DNA from: Janthinobacterium sp. GW458P
GTDB taxonomy: Bacteria; Pseudomonadota; Gammaproteobacteria; Burkholderiales; Burkholderiaceae_D
Assembly: GCF_002127585.1 (NCBI RefSeq)
Contig: NZ_NEGZ01000010.1
Span: forward strand, 1 to 64,000
Direction of reading: 5' to 3'
DNA length: 64,000 nt
The notes beneath the pieces are model-generated. The model had not been told where the DNA came from, did no database searches, and worked only from the letters and a program-made list of their open reading frames with translations. Below are positions 52,206-64,000 of this stretch, in pieces. How positions within the stretch are numbered: the first letter of the stretch is position 1; each line of letters opens with the position of its first letter. The position numbers and the translations under genes are program-made.

Positions 52206-52523
52206 CTCCCACTCCTACACAAGTCTGTACTGGCGGCCGATTCATTTCAAACAATCAGTCACTTAGTGCGAAAAAAGTGAAATCGTTATCCCCTCTCGGG
52301 CTGCTGACACCTTCACGATGAAGAGCGTAAAAAAATACGCTAAAACTCCTTTAAAATCAAACACTTAAAACGAAAAATACCCGCAAAAATACCCACAAAA
52401 AAACGTGCTTGGCTCTGTCGACGGTTGCTTGCGTTTGCCAGACAAAATAAAAAAAGCCCCTGAAAAATCAGGGGCTTAACTGTTGCATTGACCCGGCATT
52501 ACCTTACGGTGCCGGACGGGAGA
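52206..52523. other. integrase upstream region next to the guaA 3' end
   Basis: 318 bases between the integrase start and the guaA stop. It is AT-rich and contains two direct AAAAATACCC repeats (about 52374-52400) that could be integrase arm sites, and the guaA terminator. The position fits an attachment region, but no second copy of the guaA end was found in the window. Confidence 0.45.
52450..52477 (-). terminator. rho-independent terminator after guaA
   Basis: A 10-bp stem (AAGCCCCTGA with TCAGGGGCTT, 4-base loop) followed on the minus strand by a run of T. It lies 46 bases after the guaA stop. Confidence 0.88.
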
Positions 52524-54134
52524 TTATTCCCACTCGATGGTCGCCGGCGGCTTGCCCGAGATATCGTATACGACGCGGTTGATGCCGCGCACTTCATTGA
52601 TGATGCGGTTAGAAACCTTGCCCAGCAAGCTGTGCGGCAGGTGCGCCCAGTGGGCCGTCATGAAGTCTTGTGTCTGCACGGCGCGCAGGGCCACCACGTA
52701 TTCATAGGTGCGGCCGTCGCCCATCACGCCTACCGATTTAACCGGCAGGAACACGGCGAATGCCTGGCTCGTCGCCTCGTACCAGTTTGCCGGCAACGCA
52801 TCCGGATCGACGGCCTGGCCGGCGACGAATTCGTAGGGCGTATTGCGCAGCTCTTCGATGAAGATGGCGTCGGCGCGACGCAGCAGGTCGGCGAACTCTT
52901 TCTTGACTTCACCGAGGATGCGCACGCCCAGGCCCGGACCCGGGAATGGGTGGCGGTAGACCATGTCATGCGGCAAGCCCAGGGCCACGCCGAGTTTGCG
53001 CACTTCGTCCTTGAACAATTCGCGCAGCGGCTCCAGCAGTTTGAGCTTCATGGTGTCGGGCAAGCCGCCCACGTTGTGATGGCTCTTGATGGTCTGGCCT
53101 TTCTTGCCTTTGCCCGCCGATTCGATGACATCGGGGTAAATCGTACCCTGCGCCAGCCATTTGGCGTTCACCAGCTTGCCAGATTCCACCTGGAAGACTT
53201 CGACGAATTCGCGGCCGATGATCTTGCGCTTTTGTTCCGGATCAGCAACGCCGGCCAGGTGGCCCATGAACTGGTCTTCCGCGTCGATGCGGATAACCTT
53301 GACACCCAGGTTCTTGGCGAACATGTCCATGACCATCTTGCCCTCGTCCAGGCGCAGCAGGCCGTGGTCGACGAAGACGCAGGTCAGTTGGTCGCCGATG
53401 GCGCGATGGATCAGCGCTGCCGCGACGGACGAATCGACGCCGCCGGACAAGCCCAGAATGACTTCATCCGTACCCACTTGCGCGCGGATCTTTTCCACCG
53501 CTTCGCTGATGTAGTCAGGCATGTTCCAGTCCGACTTGCAACCGCAGATTTCATGCACGAAACGGCCGATGATGGCCTTGCCCTGCACCGTGTGTGTCAC
53601 TTCCGGGTGGAATTGCACGCCATAGAACTGGCGCTCTTCGTCCGCCATGGCGGCGATCGGGCAGCTGGGCGTGTTGCCCATCAACTTGAAGCCCGGAGGC
53701 ATGTCCAGTACCTTGTCGCCGTGGCTCATCCACACTTTCAACATGCCGTGGCCTTCATCCGTGACGAAGTCGGCAATACCGTTGAGCAACTTGGTGTGGC
53801 TACGGGCGCGCACTTCGGCGTAGCCGAATTCGCGTACCAGGCCGTTTTCCACCTTGCCGCCCAGCTGGGCAGCCATGGTTTGCATGCCATAGCAGATGCC
53901 CAGCACGGGTACGCCCAACTCGAACACGGCTTGCGGCGCGCGCGGCGAATCGCCTTCCAGCGTTGAGTTGTGGCTGCCCGACAGGATCACGCCGGCAGCG
54001 CCATAGTTGCGCACGAATTCGTCGCTGACGTCATACGGGAAGACTTCGGAAAACACGCCGGAATCGCGCACGCGGCGCGCGATCAGCTGGGTGACTTGGG
54101 AGCCGAAATCGAGAATGAGGATTTTAGAATGCAT
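52524..54134 (-). CDS. guaA: GMP synthase (glutamine-hydrolysing)
   Basis: 536 residues. Class I glutamine amidotransferase domain with the nucleophile in [10 protein letters not shown] and the His-Glu pair in QFHPEV, ATP-pyrophosphatase domain with the P-loop [15 protein letters not shown], and the C-terminal dimerisation domain ending [10 protein letters not shown]. Converts XMP to GMP. The ATG at 54134 gives the normal start [13 protein letters not shown]; longer in-frame readings run into the intergenic palindrome. Forms the guanine pathway pair with guaB upstream. Its 3' end is a known island insertion site. Confidence 0.97.
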   Translation of the reverse strand: MHSKILILDFGSQVTQLIARRVRDSGVFSEVFPYDVSDEFVRNYGAAGVILSGSHNSTLEGDSPRAPQAVFELGVPVLGICYGMQTMAAQLGGKVENGLVREFGYAEVRARSHTKLLNGIADFVTDEGHGMLKVWMSHGDKVLDMPPGFKLMGNTPSCPIAAMADEERQFYGVQFHPEVTHTVQGKAIIGRFVHEICGCKSDWNMPDYISEAVEKIRAQVGTDEVILGLSGGVDSSVAAALIHRAIGDQLTCVFVDHGLLRLDEGKMVMDMFAKNLGVKVIRIDAEDQFMGHLAGVADPEQKRKIIGREFVEVFQVESGKLVNAKWLAQGTIYPDVIESAGKGKKGQTIKSHHNVGGLPDTMKLKLLEPLRELFKDEVRKLGVALGLPHDMVYRHPFPGPGLGVRILGEVKKEFADLLRRADAIFIEELRNTPYEFVAGQAVDPDALPANWYEATSQAFAVFLPVKSVGVMGDGRTYEYVVALRAVQTQDFMTAHWAHLPHSLLGKVSNRIINEVRGINRVVYDISGKPPATIEWE

Positions 54135-54208
54135 GATGGAGACTTTATCTGAGGTCATTACAAAACCGGCGCACTGGGCGCCGGTCTGGTCTGTCGCTAT
54201 AGCGCAGC

Positions 54209-54296
54209 GGAAAAATTGTTCAGGGCAAGGCGCAGTGCCGAAGACAGTACAAATAGTACGGCGAGGCACTGTAACGCAGCCATGGGCAATTTTTCC
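54209..54296. repeat. complex palindromic element between guaB and guaA
   Basis: A nested imperfect hairpin about 88 bases long: outer arms GGAAAAATTG and CAATTTTTCC, middle arms CAGTGCC and GGCACTG, inner arms GTAC and GTAC. It lies between the two genes and may act as terminator, attenuator or mobile REP-like element. Confidence 0.7.
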
Positions 54297-54304
54297 TGTT
54301 GCGC

Positions 54305-55792
<1,488 letters not shown>

Positions 55793-55852
55793 TTATACAG
55801 AAAAAAGCGCCCTCCGTCCTTGCAGCATAGAAAAGATATTTGAAAATAACAA

Positions 55853-55893
55853 AAAAATGTCGTGCCCGGCACGGCTGGCAGGCGCTGCCAGCC
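55853..55893 (-). terminator. terminator after rnfH
   Basis: On the minus strand an 8-bp stem (GGCTGGCA with TGCCAGCC) and a following GTGCC-GG-GCAC hairpin lead straight into GACATTTTTTTG, 20-60 bases past the rnfH stop. Confidence 0.7.
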
Positions 55894-55910
55894 CCCTGCC
55901 CCGCACATGT

Positions 55911-56201
55911 TCAGGCGGGCTTGTTGCCTGCGCGGCGCCGGCGCGCTTCTTTCGGATCCGCCTGCAAGGGACGGTACACTTCCACGCGGTCATGCTCGCG
56001 CAAAACGGTATCGAGCGGCTTTCTCTTGCCGTAGATGCCGACCACATTGGCAGCCAGGTCAATCCCGGGCATCTCCTGCAGCAAACCGCTGCGCTCCACA
56101 GCCTGCCCAATGGTCGTACCGGCAGGCACCGTCAAGCTGCGCAAGAAGCTGCTGTCGGGCAAGGCATGACATACCTGCACCTGGATGTCTGCCTCAGCCA
56201 T
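55911..56201 (-). CDS. rnfH: RnfH-family ubiquitin-like protein
   Basis: 96 residues, beta-grasp fold: IQVQVCHALPDSSFLRSLTVP, GTTIGQAVERSGLL and the conserved IYGKRKPLDTVLREHDRVEVYRPL split by strand turns, then a basic tail. The molecular role is unknown; the family is linked to the toxin-antitoxin-like RatA and to electron-transport genes in name only. It overlaps the ratA stop by 8 bases, an arrangement conserved in beta- and gammaproteobacteria. Confidence 0.88.
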   Translation of the reverse strand: MAEADIQVQVCHALPDSSFLRSLTVPAGTTIGQAVERSGLLQEMPGIDLAANVVGIYGKRKPLDTVLREHDRVEVYRPLQADPKEARRRRAGNKPA

Positions 56202-56625
56202 ACACCGTCTCCGCGCGTTTGCAGAAGGAATCGACCATGCTGTTGGCGATCATGCCGAACACGGGGCCGATGATCTGCTCGAGCACGCGGCTGGAAAACT
56301 CGTAATGCAGGTCCAGTTCGATCTTGCAGGCGTCCTCGCGCAGGGCTTTGAAGGTCCACACGCCGTCGAGGGTCTTGAAAGGACCATCCACCAGCTTCAT
56401 CTTGATGGAGCTGAAAGGCACGTTCTCATTGGACGTGGTGAAGCTTTGGCGCACGCCGTGGTAATGTATGCCCACGCTGGCGACGATCGTGTTCTCGCCC
56501 CGCTCGCGTATTTCGACCGCACCGCACCAGGGCAGGAATTTGGGATAATCCTCCACCGCCGCCACCAGCGCGAACATTTGTTCGGCGCTGTAGCCAAGAA
56601 AAACTGATTTATGTACTACTGCCAT
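56194..56625 (-). CDS. ratA: RatA/coenzyme Q-binding START-domain protein
   Basis: 143 residues of the polyketide-cyclase/START family: VVHKSVFLGYSAEQMFALVAA, the PKFLPWCGAVEI strand and GPVFGMIANSMVDSFCKRA at the C-terminus. Members are related to Coq10 (quinone binding); RatA itself was proposed to block 70S ribosome association. The ATG at 56625 gives the normal start. Pairs with rnfH downstream and is divergent from smpB, the usual gene order. Confidence 0.87.
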   Translation of the reverse strand: MAVVHKSVFLGYSAEQMFALVAAVEDYPKFLPWCGAVEIRERGENTIVASVGIHYHGVRQSFTTSNENVPFSSIKMKLVDGPFKTLDGVWTFKALREDACKIELDLHYEFSSRVLEQIIGPVFGMIANSMVDSFCKRAETVYG

Positions 56626-56718
56626 TGAAGAACCATTTGCTATGATGTTGGATACATTTGATTTTATCGCGCTTGCGCGAGACAGTAGTTTAACCGACCC
56701 GCGCACATTTACCATCTC

Positions 56719-57168
56719 ATGACCATAGCAGACAACAGAAAAGCCTTCCACGACTACTTCATCGAGGATCGCTACGAAGCGGGCATCGTGCTGGAAGGCT
56801 GGGAAGTCAAAGCCATCCGCGACGCCCGCGTGCAAATCAAGGAAGCCTACGTTGTCGTCCGCGGCGACGAGCTGTTCCTGTTCGGCGCGCACATCAGCGC
56901 CCTGCCAACCGCCTCCACCCACATCCACCCGGAAGCCGTGCGCACGCGCAAGCTGCTGCTGCACCGTGCGGAAATGGATAAACTCATCGGCAAGGTGGAG
57001 CGCTCCGGCTACACGCTGGTGCCGCTCAACCTGCACTACAAGGGCGGCCGCGTGAAGTGCGAAATCGGCCTGGCCAAGGGCAAGAAACAGCACGACAAAC
57101 GGGCTGCCGAGCGCGATCGCGATGGCGCACGCGAAGTCCAGGCGGCGATGAAGGTGCATCGCCGCTAA
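56719..57168 (+). CDS. smpB: SsrA-binding protein SmpB
   Basis: 149 residues: starts [21 protein letters not shown], has the [10 protein letters not shown] strand and ends in the basic [14 protein letters not shown] tail used in trans-translation. Binds tmRNA and brings it to stalled ribosomes. No strong ribosome-binding site precedes the ATG. No tmRNA gene is visible in the window. Divergent from ratA. Confidence 0.95.
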   Translation: MTIADNRKAFHDYFIEDRYEAGIVLEGWEVKAIRDARVQIKEAYVVVRGDELFLFGAHISALPTASTHIHPEAVRTRKLLLHRAEMDKLIGKVERSGYTLVPLNLHYKGGRVKCEIGLAKGKKQHDKRAAERDRDGAREVQAAMKVHRR

Positions 57169-57210
57169 AGGCAGCACCACGCACGCGGCGTGCAAGGCAA
57201 CACCAACCGG

Positions 57211-57236
57211 CCCGGCTATATGCCGGGTTTTATTTT
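57211..57236 (+). terminator. terminator after smpB
   Basis: Stem CCCGGC (57211-57216) with GCCGGG (57222-57227), then TTTTATTTTA. The IS1595-family element begins immediately after, at 57238. Confidence 0.8.
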
Positions 57237-57237
57237 A

Positions 57238-58297
57238 GGCTATGTCACCGTCAGGTGTGGGAACGCTCCCAGCGTTGCCTTCAGCAATGCTTCTGCAGAG
57301 CGGATGCGTCCCGCGTCGAGTATCCAGCGCCACCCCAGGTAATTCGGCAGGTAGCGCGTGGCCACGCCGTGAAAGACGACCAGCCATTCCCGCAAACGGC
57401 GGTGATAGGCGTTGACGTTCTGCACATGGACGGCGCCCCGCACGCGTATGCCGGCGCGCAAGTTGACGGCCCGGTGGCTGATCCCCGCCTCCCCGGAAAA
57501 AGCCCGGTAGGCGACATGGCCGTCGGTCACCAGCAGGACGTCCTGGTCGATAACGGGCGGCAAACAGCCATGCAGCTGCGCCCCCGTCAGCACGCCTTTT
57601 CCCGCGACGAAAGCCAGGGTTTGTCCCGTGCGGTCGCGCGCCACAACGATGCACACTGGCGCACTGAAAATACCACGCTGGCGGGCACGGCCGCCACGGC
57701 GACGGGCCGGACGTGCCAGATACCGCGCGCCCTTTTCCGATTCCAGCACGTACAGCTCATCGGCCTCGACGATGCCGTGCAGACGATGCGGCCGGTCCGT
57801 TTTTGCCAACGATAAAAACCGGTGGTGCCAGCGGAAGGCGGTATTGCGGTGCACACCCAGTTGGCTGGCTGCCCGGCGCACGGAATCGGATGCAAGCAGG
57901 CAATCGGCGTAATCGAGCCACCGCGATTTATGGCGCAGGCGGGCCAGCGGCGTGCCGGTTAGCGCATTGAATGTGCGCCCGCACGGCACGCAGCGGTAGC
58001 GCTGCAATCCGTGTGCGTGGCCATGGCGGTGAGCATGGCAGCTGTTGCAATCCGGACAGTGCAGACGCTGCCGGGCCACGCTTTCGACCAGTGCCACGGC
58101 GGCGTCCTGCCGGGCGGCCCCGCGCAGCAGGACGATGCCCTCCAGGCGCTGGCGACGGTTCAGTGCGGCGAACTGGGCGATGAAGATTTTCCACTGGGCT
58201 GGCTGCATGGAAGGCTCCCGTTTGGCTGAGATAGACAGTCAGACAACCGGGCCAGAGAAAAAATCCGGGACTTCCCATACTTAATGGGGACAGAGCC
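57238..58297. mobile_element. IS1595-family insertion sequence
   Basis: About 1060 bases. Left end GGCTATGTCACCGTCA (57238) and right end, read inward, GGCTCTGTCCCCATTA (58297-58282) match at 12 of 16 positions, as terminal inverted repeats should. One transposase gene fills the element. I found no clear target-site duplication, so the copy may be old. Confidence 0.7.
57240..58208 (-). CDS. IS1595-family transposase
   Basis: 322 residues. N-terminal zinc ribbon (CPDCNSCHAHRHG and CVPCGRTF, about 51-82), helix-turn-helix (about 95-130) and a DDE-type catalytic domain: EADELYVLE, LLVTDGHVAYRAF and VNAYHRRLREWL with the final PNYLGWRW. It appears complete. The stop falls inside the left inverted repeat, as in related elements. 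Catalyses movement of the insertion sequence. Confidence 0.87.
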   Translation of the reverse strand: MQPAQWKIFIAQFAALNRRQRLEGIVLLRGAARQDAAVALVESVARQRLHCPDCNSCHAHRHGHAHGLQRYRCVPCGRTFNALTGTPLARLRHKSRWLDYADCLLASDSVRRAASQLGVHRNTAFRWHHRFLSLAKTDRPHRLHGIVEADELYVLESEKGARYLARPARRRGGRARQRGIFSAPVCIVVARDRTGQTLAFVAGKGVLTGAQLHGCLPPVIDQDVLLVTDGHVAYRAFSGEAGISHRAVNLRAGIRVRGAVHVQNVNAYHRRLREWLVVFHGVATRYLPNYLGWRWILDAGRIRSAEALLKATLGAFPHLTVT

Positions 58298-58548
58298 CCA
58301 CTATTTTGCCGATTGCAGACAGCAAGCGGAAAATCCACAAACAGTGCGATGAAAACGAAACAGAGAAGGGAAAAGAAAAAACAGGAGAAAGGCTGGTATT
58401 GTTGAAAATACCACAAAATAAACAGCAGATGAATCAGGCTGACCGCAAGGGCAAAGAGCCATAAACCAAGAAAGTTCCGGATGCTTGCATGCTGCCTTGT
58501 ACTACACCTGTACTACCACACAGGACAAGCATCCGAATGAACGGTGAA
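58298..58548. other. gap between the IS element and the H-NS gene
   Basis: About 250 bases with no gene. It contains a large perfect inverted repeat (58478-58535). Stretches of A-rich sequence at 58335-58395 suggest non-coding DNA. Confidence 0.5.
58478..58535. repeat. inverted repeat downstream of the H-NS gene
   Basis: CGGATGCTTG (58478-58487) and CAAGCATCCG (58526-58535), perfect over 10 bp, enclosing two TGTACTA-type direct copies. It could form a long hairpin at the end of the H-NS transcript. Confidence 0.6.
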
Positions 58549-58857
58549 TTACACCTTCAGCAGATCACGCGACTTGCCCGAATCGGTCCACTCTTTGACC
58601 CATTTCGGCTGACGGCCACGGCCAGTCCATTGCTGTGTCGGATCATCGGGATTGCGATAGCGCACAGCGACGGTACCGGTTTTAGCGCGTATGCCTGTAC
58701 CAACCAGATCTTTTACGGAAACACCGACGCTCTGAGCGATTGCGAGGATTTGTTCACGGGCTTTGGACAGGTCATCTTGCTCGCGCTTTTTCATTTGCTT
58801 CTTGATGTCGTCCTGCAGCGTACGCAGTTCGGACAGGGATAAGCTGGACAGATCCAT
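58549..58857 (-). CDS. H-NS-family nucleoid protein
   Basis: 102 residues: N-terminal oligomerisation helices (MDLSSLSLSELRTLQDDIKKQ region, about 1-45) and a C-terminal DNA-binding domain with YRNPDDPTQQWTGRGRQP, the AT-hook-like GRGRQP loop. Binds AT-rich, often acquired DNA and silences it. The ATG at 58857 has AAAGGAAA upstream. The AT-rich effector and regulator regions of this window are the type of DNA such proteins target. Confidence 0.9.
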   Translation of the reverse strand: MDLSSLSLSELRTLQDDIKKQMKKREQDDLSKAREQILAIAQSVGVSVKDLVGTGIRAKTGTVAVRYRNPDDPTQQWTGRGRQPKWVKEWTDSGKSRDLLKV

Positions 58858-59484
58858 GATATTTCCTTTGTGTGAGTTGAAAAATATAACTGAACAGTTA
58901 AATTCTATCCAATTGTAACGCGGCTGAGGCAATTTTTCTTGAGATTTGAATGTTTTTTTGCACTTCTTTTATCAAAAAACCCAGTTTCACATGGCCATGG
59001 GCCGGTACAGTCCCCAAAAAACGCTGCAACTGCCGCGACGGCAAGCCCGCCAGCAGGGACCAGGAGAAGATTCAATTTGGCGCCCTGTGTCATTTATTTT
59101 GCAGCACTTTTTGTTTCATTGCAATTTATTGCCATAATAATGGCAATTCACGAAAAGCATGGGAGCAATACCATCCTTCCCTTTTCTCGGTAATTCATTG
59201 AAATCGAATGTCTATCAGCACACATTCAGCTCATCACATGCCGCCGCATGTACATCGGCGCCTACTATAATCGAAAACATAAACCAGTGCTGCACGCCAG
59301 GCATAATATGCAAACATGCGGAGCATACCACGGCATAAAATAACGAAACCTGTATATGTCAAATGAGCCGCATTTTCCGACACGCTCCGCTGCCTATCGC
59401 ACCATACAAATGCAAACCGCCCGCTATCGGGCGGGCGGCACTTGCTGCGTCACTTACTACTGAATAACTAGTCAGGTCTGGCCC
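58858..59484. other. gap with no gene
   Basis: 627 bases between the H-NS and stomatin-like genes, both on the minus strand. Short AT-rich frames show no family resemblance. It probably contains the H-NS promoter. A hairpin near 59417-59438 belongs to the upstream operon. Confidence 0.5.
59411..59438 (-). terminator. likely terminator after the stomatin-like gene
   Basis: On the minus strand CCGCCCG and CGGGCGG form a stem with a short loop, followed by GGTTTGCATTTG. The T run is weak, so efficiency is uncertain. Confidence 0.5.
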
Positions 59485-60429
59485 TCAGGGAATGGCCACC
59501 CCGCTTTTCGGCTTCTGGCTTTTCACCACCTGCATCGCCGTCGCAATCAAGCCGCTCATATCGCCCAGATTGGCCGGCACGATAATCGAATTATTCGTTT
59601 TAGCCAATTGTGCAAATGCACCAACATACTGCTCGGCAACCTTCAGATTAACGGCATCTTCACCGCCCGGCTCGCGAATCGCCGCCCCTACCTGGCGCAA
59701 CGCTTCGGCACTGGCCTGCGCCAGGGCCACGATGGCGGTGGCCTGCCCCTCGGCGCGATTGATGGACGCCTGCTTCTCGCCCTCCGAACGGGCGATGTTC
59801 GCTTCACGTTCGCCGCTGGCAATATTGATCTGCTCCTGCTTGCGTCCTTCCGACGCGGCGATCAGCGCGCGCTTTTCCCGTTCGGCAGTGATTTGCGCCT
59901 GCATCGCATGCAGGATTTCCTTTGGCGGCGTCAAATCCTTGATTTCATAGCGCAATACCTTGACGCCCCAATTGGCGGCAGACTCATCAATGGCATTCAC
60001 GATGGCGGTATTGATATGGTCGCGCTCTTCAAATGTCTTGTCGAGCTCCATTTTACCGATAACGGAACGCAAGGTAGTTTGCGCCAGCTGCGTAATGGCG
60101 GCGATATAATTCGACGAGCCATACGAGGCGCGCATGGCGTCGGTAATCTGGAAATACAGAATCCCGTCGACCTGCAATTGCGTATTGTCGCGCGTAATGC
60201 ACACCTGTGGCGGCACATCAAGCGGGATTTCCTTCAGCACATGCTTGTAAGCAATACGGTCGACGAATGGCACGACGATATTCAGGCCGGGGCCCAATAC
60301 GGCGTGGAATTTTCCCAGGCGCTCGACTACCCAGGCATGCTGCTGCGGCACCACATTGACCGTCTTGAAGACAAATACCAATGCCAGCAATAACAAGATC
60401 AGCGACACGCTTCCGATGTTTACTTCCAT
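59485..60429 (-). CDS. SPFH/stomatin-like membrane protein (QmcA type)
   Basis: 314 residues: one N-terminal membrane helix (about 5-24), an SPFH/band-7 domain (about 25-185: VERLGKFHAVLGPGLN, ITRDNTQLQVDGI) and a coiled-coil region rich in Glu, Ala and Arg (about 185-255). Such proteins form large ring assemblies in the membrane and regulate proteases such as FtsH. It follows nfeD by 15 bases, the usual partner. The ATG has GGAGAG upstream. Confidence 0.88.
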   Translation of the reverse strand: MEVNIGSVSLILLLLALVFVFKTVNVVPQQHAWVVERLGKFHAVLGPGLNIVVPFVDRIAYKHVLKEIPLDVPPQVCITRDNTQLQVDGILYFQITDAMRASYGSSNYIAAITQLAQTTLRSVIGKMELDKTFEERDHINTAIVNAIDESAANWGVKVLRYEIKDLTPPKEILHAMQAQITAEREKRALIAASEGRKQEQINIASGEREANIARSEGEKQASINRAEGQATAIVALAQASAEALRQVGAAIREPGGEDAVNLKVAEQYVGAFAQLAKTNNSIIVPANLGDMSGLIATAMQVVKSQKPKSGVAIP

Positions 60430-60444
60430 AATCTACTCTCCAGG

Positions 60445-60861
60445 TTATCCAACAATCAAACGGCTGCCGCGCACGGCACGTATGGTGTAATGACCGGCCT
60501 GCGTATCACTGCCGGGTATCAATTCCACATCCCACAAGGCACCGCGATACGTGACACGCGCCACGCCATCGACCCAATGCGCCACGGCCACGCGTTGCCC
60601 GATATCGAGATTCACATTCGGATCCTGGGCCGCATCGCGCCGCGCCGCCTTGCCGAAACGGCTGCGCCGCAATAACAGGGTCGCAGCCACGCCGACAATG
60701 GCCGCCGTCATGGCCTGCCAACTGCCATTACCGCCCGCCAGCGCCACCAATCCGCCCGCGCCGACACCGATGGCGATCATCAGCAGATAAAACGTGCCCG
60801 TGAACAATTCCAGGATCAGTACCACGCCTGCCGCCACAAACCAGCCCACCCATTCAGCCAT
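60445..60861 (-). CDS. NfeD-family membrane protein
   Basis: 138 residues: two or three membrane helices (about 3-22, 24-46, 50-66) and a C-terminal OB-fold (about 75-138) with ARVTYRGALWDVEL. NfeD proteins work with SPFH/stomatin proteins, here the next gene. The ATG at 60861 has GGAGG six bases upstream; an in-frame extension upstream has no such signal. The pair forms an operon. Confidence 0.87.
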   Translation of the reverse strand: MAEWVGWFVAAGVVLILELFTGTFYLLMIAIGVGAGGLVALAGGNGSWQAMTAAIVGVAATLLLRRSRFGKAARRDAAQDPNVNLDIGQRVAVAHWVDGVARVTYRGALWDVELIPGSDTQAGHYTIRAVRGSRLIVG

Positions 60862-60890
60862 GATGCCTCCGTCCATTTGAATCCGAAAAT

Positions 60891-60925
60891 AAAAAACCCC
60901 GCAGCCTATATAAGCGACGGGGTTT
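60891..60925 (-). terminator. terminator upstream of nfeD
   Basis: On the minus strand AAACCCCG pairs with CGGGGTTT across a 16-base loop and is followed by TTTTTT. It probably ends the dps transcript, 250 bases after the dps stop. Confidence 0.6.
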
Positions 60926-61175
60926 AATGCGAAATACCAGCTGATATTATTCTTGCCAGACACCTATATACAAGCAGTCTAACGCAATTCCGGATGACGT
61001 CAATAGCCGGGGGCGAATTAGCCCGCTGGCCCGGCACGTTTCACACCTGACAAAACCGTAGCGAGCGGATGTGATTTGTGGCTGAGAAGCGGAACTGTGC
61101 GAAGTACGGGGCCGCCGAGGCAGTGAGCATCGGCGGCGGCAAATCGCGACGCGCAGTAGGTACTGGCAGGTGCTC

Positions 61176-61673
61176 TTACTCTTCCAGCAGGCTGCGCAAC
61201 ATCCACGCTGTCTTTTCATGCAAATCCAGGCGCTGCGTGATCAGGTCGGCCGTTGGCTGGTCGTTGGCCTTTTCCAGCAGCGGGAACAAACGGCGCGCCG
61301 TGCGTGCAGTTGCCTCTTGCGCCGACACCAGATGGCTGACCATTTCCAGGGCTGGCGGCACGCCGTCGATTTCCTTGATCGAGGCCAGCTTGACGAATTC
61401 CTTGTACGTGCCCGGTGCCGGATAGCCAAGGGCGCGGATGCGCTCGGCGATCAGATCCAGCGCGCCCCATTGCTCCGTGTACTGCGTCATGAACATCAGG
61501 TGCAGGGTGTTGAACATCGGCCCCTTCACGTTCCAGTGGAAATTGTGGGTCATCAGGTACAAGGTGTAGCTGTCAGCCAGCAGGCCGGACAGGCCTTCCG
61601 CGATCTTCGCACGGTCCGCTTCGGAAATGCCGATGTCGATCTTTGCAGCTTTGGTCGGTTTCTTGCTTGCCAT
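61176..61673 (-). CDS. dps: Dps-family ferritin-like DNA-protecting protein
   Basis: 165 residues forming a four-helix bundle. Ferroxidase ligands are in THNFHWNVKGPMF (His43, His46) and in LDLIAERIRALG. Dps stores iron, protects DNA against peroxide and condenses the nucleoid in stationary phase. The ATG at 61673 has GGGAG upstream; a GTG or ATG 15 bases earlier is less likely. It stands alone between terminators. Confidence 0.92.
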   Translation of the reverse strand: MASKKPTKAAKIDIGISEADRAKIAEGLSGLLADSYTLYLMTHNFHWNVKGPMFNTLHLMFMTQYTEQWGALDLIAERIRALGYPAPGTYKEFVKLASIKEIDGVPPALEMVSHLVSAQEATARTARRLFPLLEKANDQPTADLITQRLDLHEKTAWMLRSLLEE

Positions 61674-61787
61674 ATGAACTCCCGTCAATGTGTTGGTGGA
61701 ATCATTTTAGCTGATCTTGCGCTATCTCATCATTCAGCCGCGTGCGCCGCCCGCCAGGGACTTGACACCGAGGATGGCACATAAAAA

Positions 61788-61817
61788 AACCCGCTGCCAG
61801 GTGAGTGGCAGCGGGTT
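61788..61817 (-). terminator. rho-independent terminator after ppsA
   Basis: A 12-bp perfect stem (61788-61799 with 61806-61817, 6-base loop) and, on the minus strand, a run of seven T. It starts 26 bases past the ppsA stop. Confidence 0.88.
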
Positions 61818-61842
61818 TTCAGAGGGCAATAATGATAGATGC

Positions 61843-64000
<2,158 letters not shown>

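Noticed and set aside
52206-52540. Paired attachment repeats of the island
   Set aside because: I looked for a second copy of the guaA terminal sequence within the window and did not find one.
52488-53966. 492-codon frame opposite guaA, and a comparable one opposite guaB
   Set aside because: Shadow frames of highly conserved housekeeping genes.
57168-57240. tmRNA (ssrA) gene next to smpB
   Set aside because: The only structure after smpB is a short terminator hairpin, followed by the IS element; no tag peptide or tRNA-like end is visible.
57229-58305. 8-bp target duplication flanking the IS1595-family element
   Set aside because: TATTTT occurs near both ends, but the bases abutting the inverted repeats do not match.

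Overview
The window looks like chromosomal DNA from a GC-rich betaproteobacterium of the Oxalobacteraceae, most likely Janthinobacterium or a close relative such as Duganella or Massilia. This rests on the guaA-guaB-rnfH-ratA/smpB gene order, the style of the housekeeping proteins and the codon use. It is an inference; there is no rRNA gene to confirm it.

Bases 1-31.5 kb hold a nearly complete type VI secretion system (T6SS). On the + strand at the left edge are the 3' part of tssM, then tagF, a secreted OmpA-domain protein and tssA, closed by a strong terminator. A very long leftward block runs from about 24.7 kb to 5.3 kb: TPR lipoprotein, tssB, tssC, hcp, tssE, tssF, tssG, tssH (clpV), vgrG, then an effector module. 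That module contains a DUF4123 adaptor, three paralogous lipoproteins (probable immunity), a Tle1/DUF2235 phospholipase effector, a PAAR tip protein, a ketosynthase-like membrane protein and a DUF3304-like lipoprotein. Divergently, tssK and tssL lead into a 1267-residue VgrG whose C-terminus carries a metzincin-type zinc protease motif, followed by an overlapping exported protein that is its likely immunity partner. No tssJ is recognisable. The effector module carries traces of duplication and recombination, including a small chimeric gene joining a lipoprotein start to a copy of the VgrG tail.

Bases 31.5-51 kb are an accessory, decaying region rich in low-oxygen and stress functions: an Xre regulator, two tandem-domain universal stress proteins, a zinc alcohol dehydrogenase, three Crp/Fnr regulators (two with Fnr-type iron-sulfur cysteines), two NarL-type response regulators, a PAS histidine kinase, a cupin and a diguanylate cyclase. 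Several genes are broken: a pyridoxamine-oxidase-like gene, a nitroreductase, hsp20 and a SYLF-domain gene. FNR-like palindromes (TTGAT-N4-ATCAA) recur in front of both live and dead genes, so the region reads as a partly eroded Fnr/Anr regulon.

Bases 50.8-52.5 kb hold a truncated chemoreceptor gene, an IS3 remnant and a frameshifted, truncated tyrosine integrase next to the 3' end of guaA, a known integration site for genomic islands. From 52.5 kb to the right edge the content is core: guaA, a complex palindrome, guaB, rnfH, ratA, smpB, an IS1595-family insertion, an H-NS family gene, a stomatin-like gene with nfeD, dps and the 3' part of ppsA.
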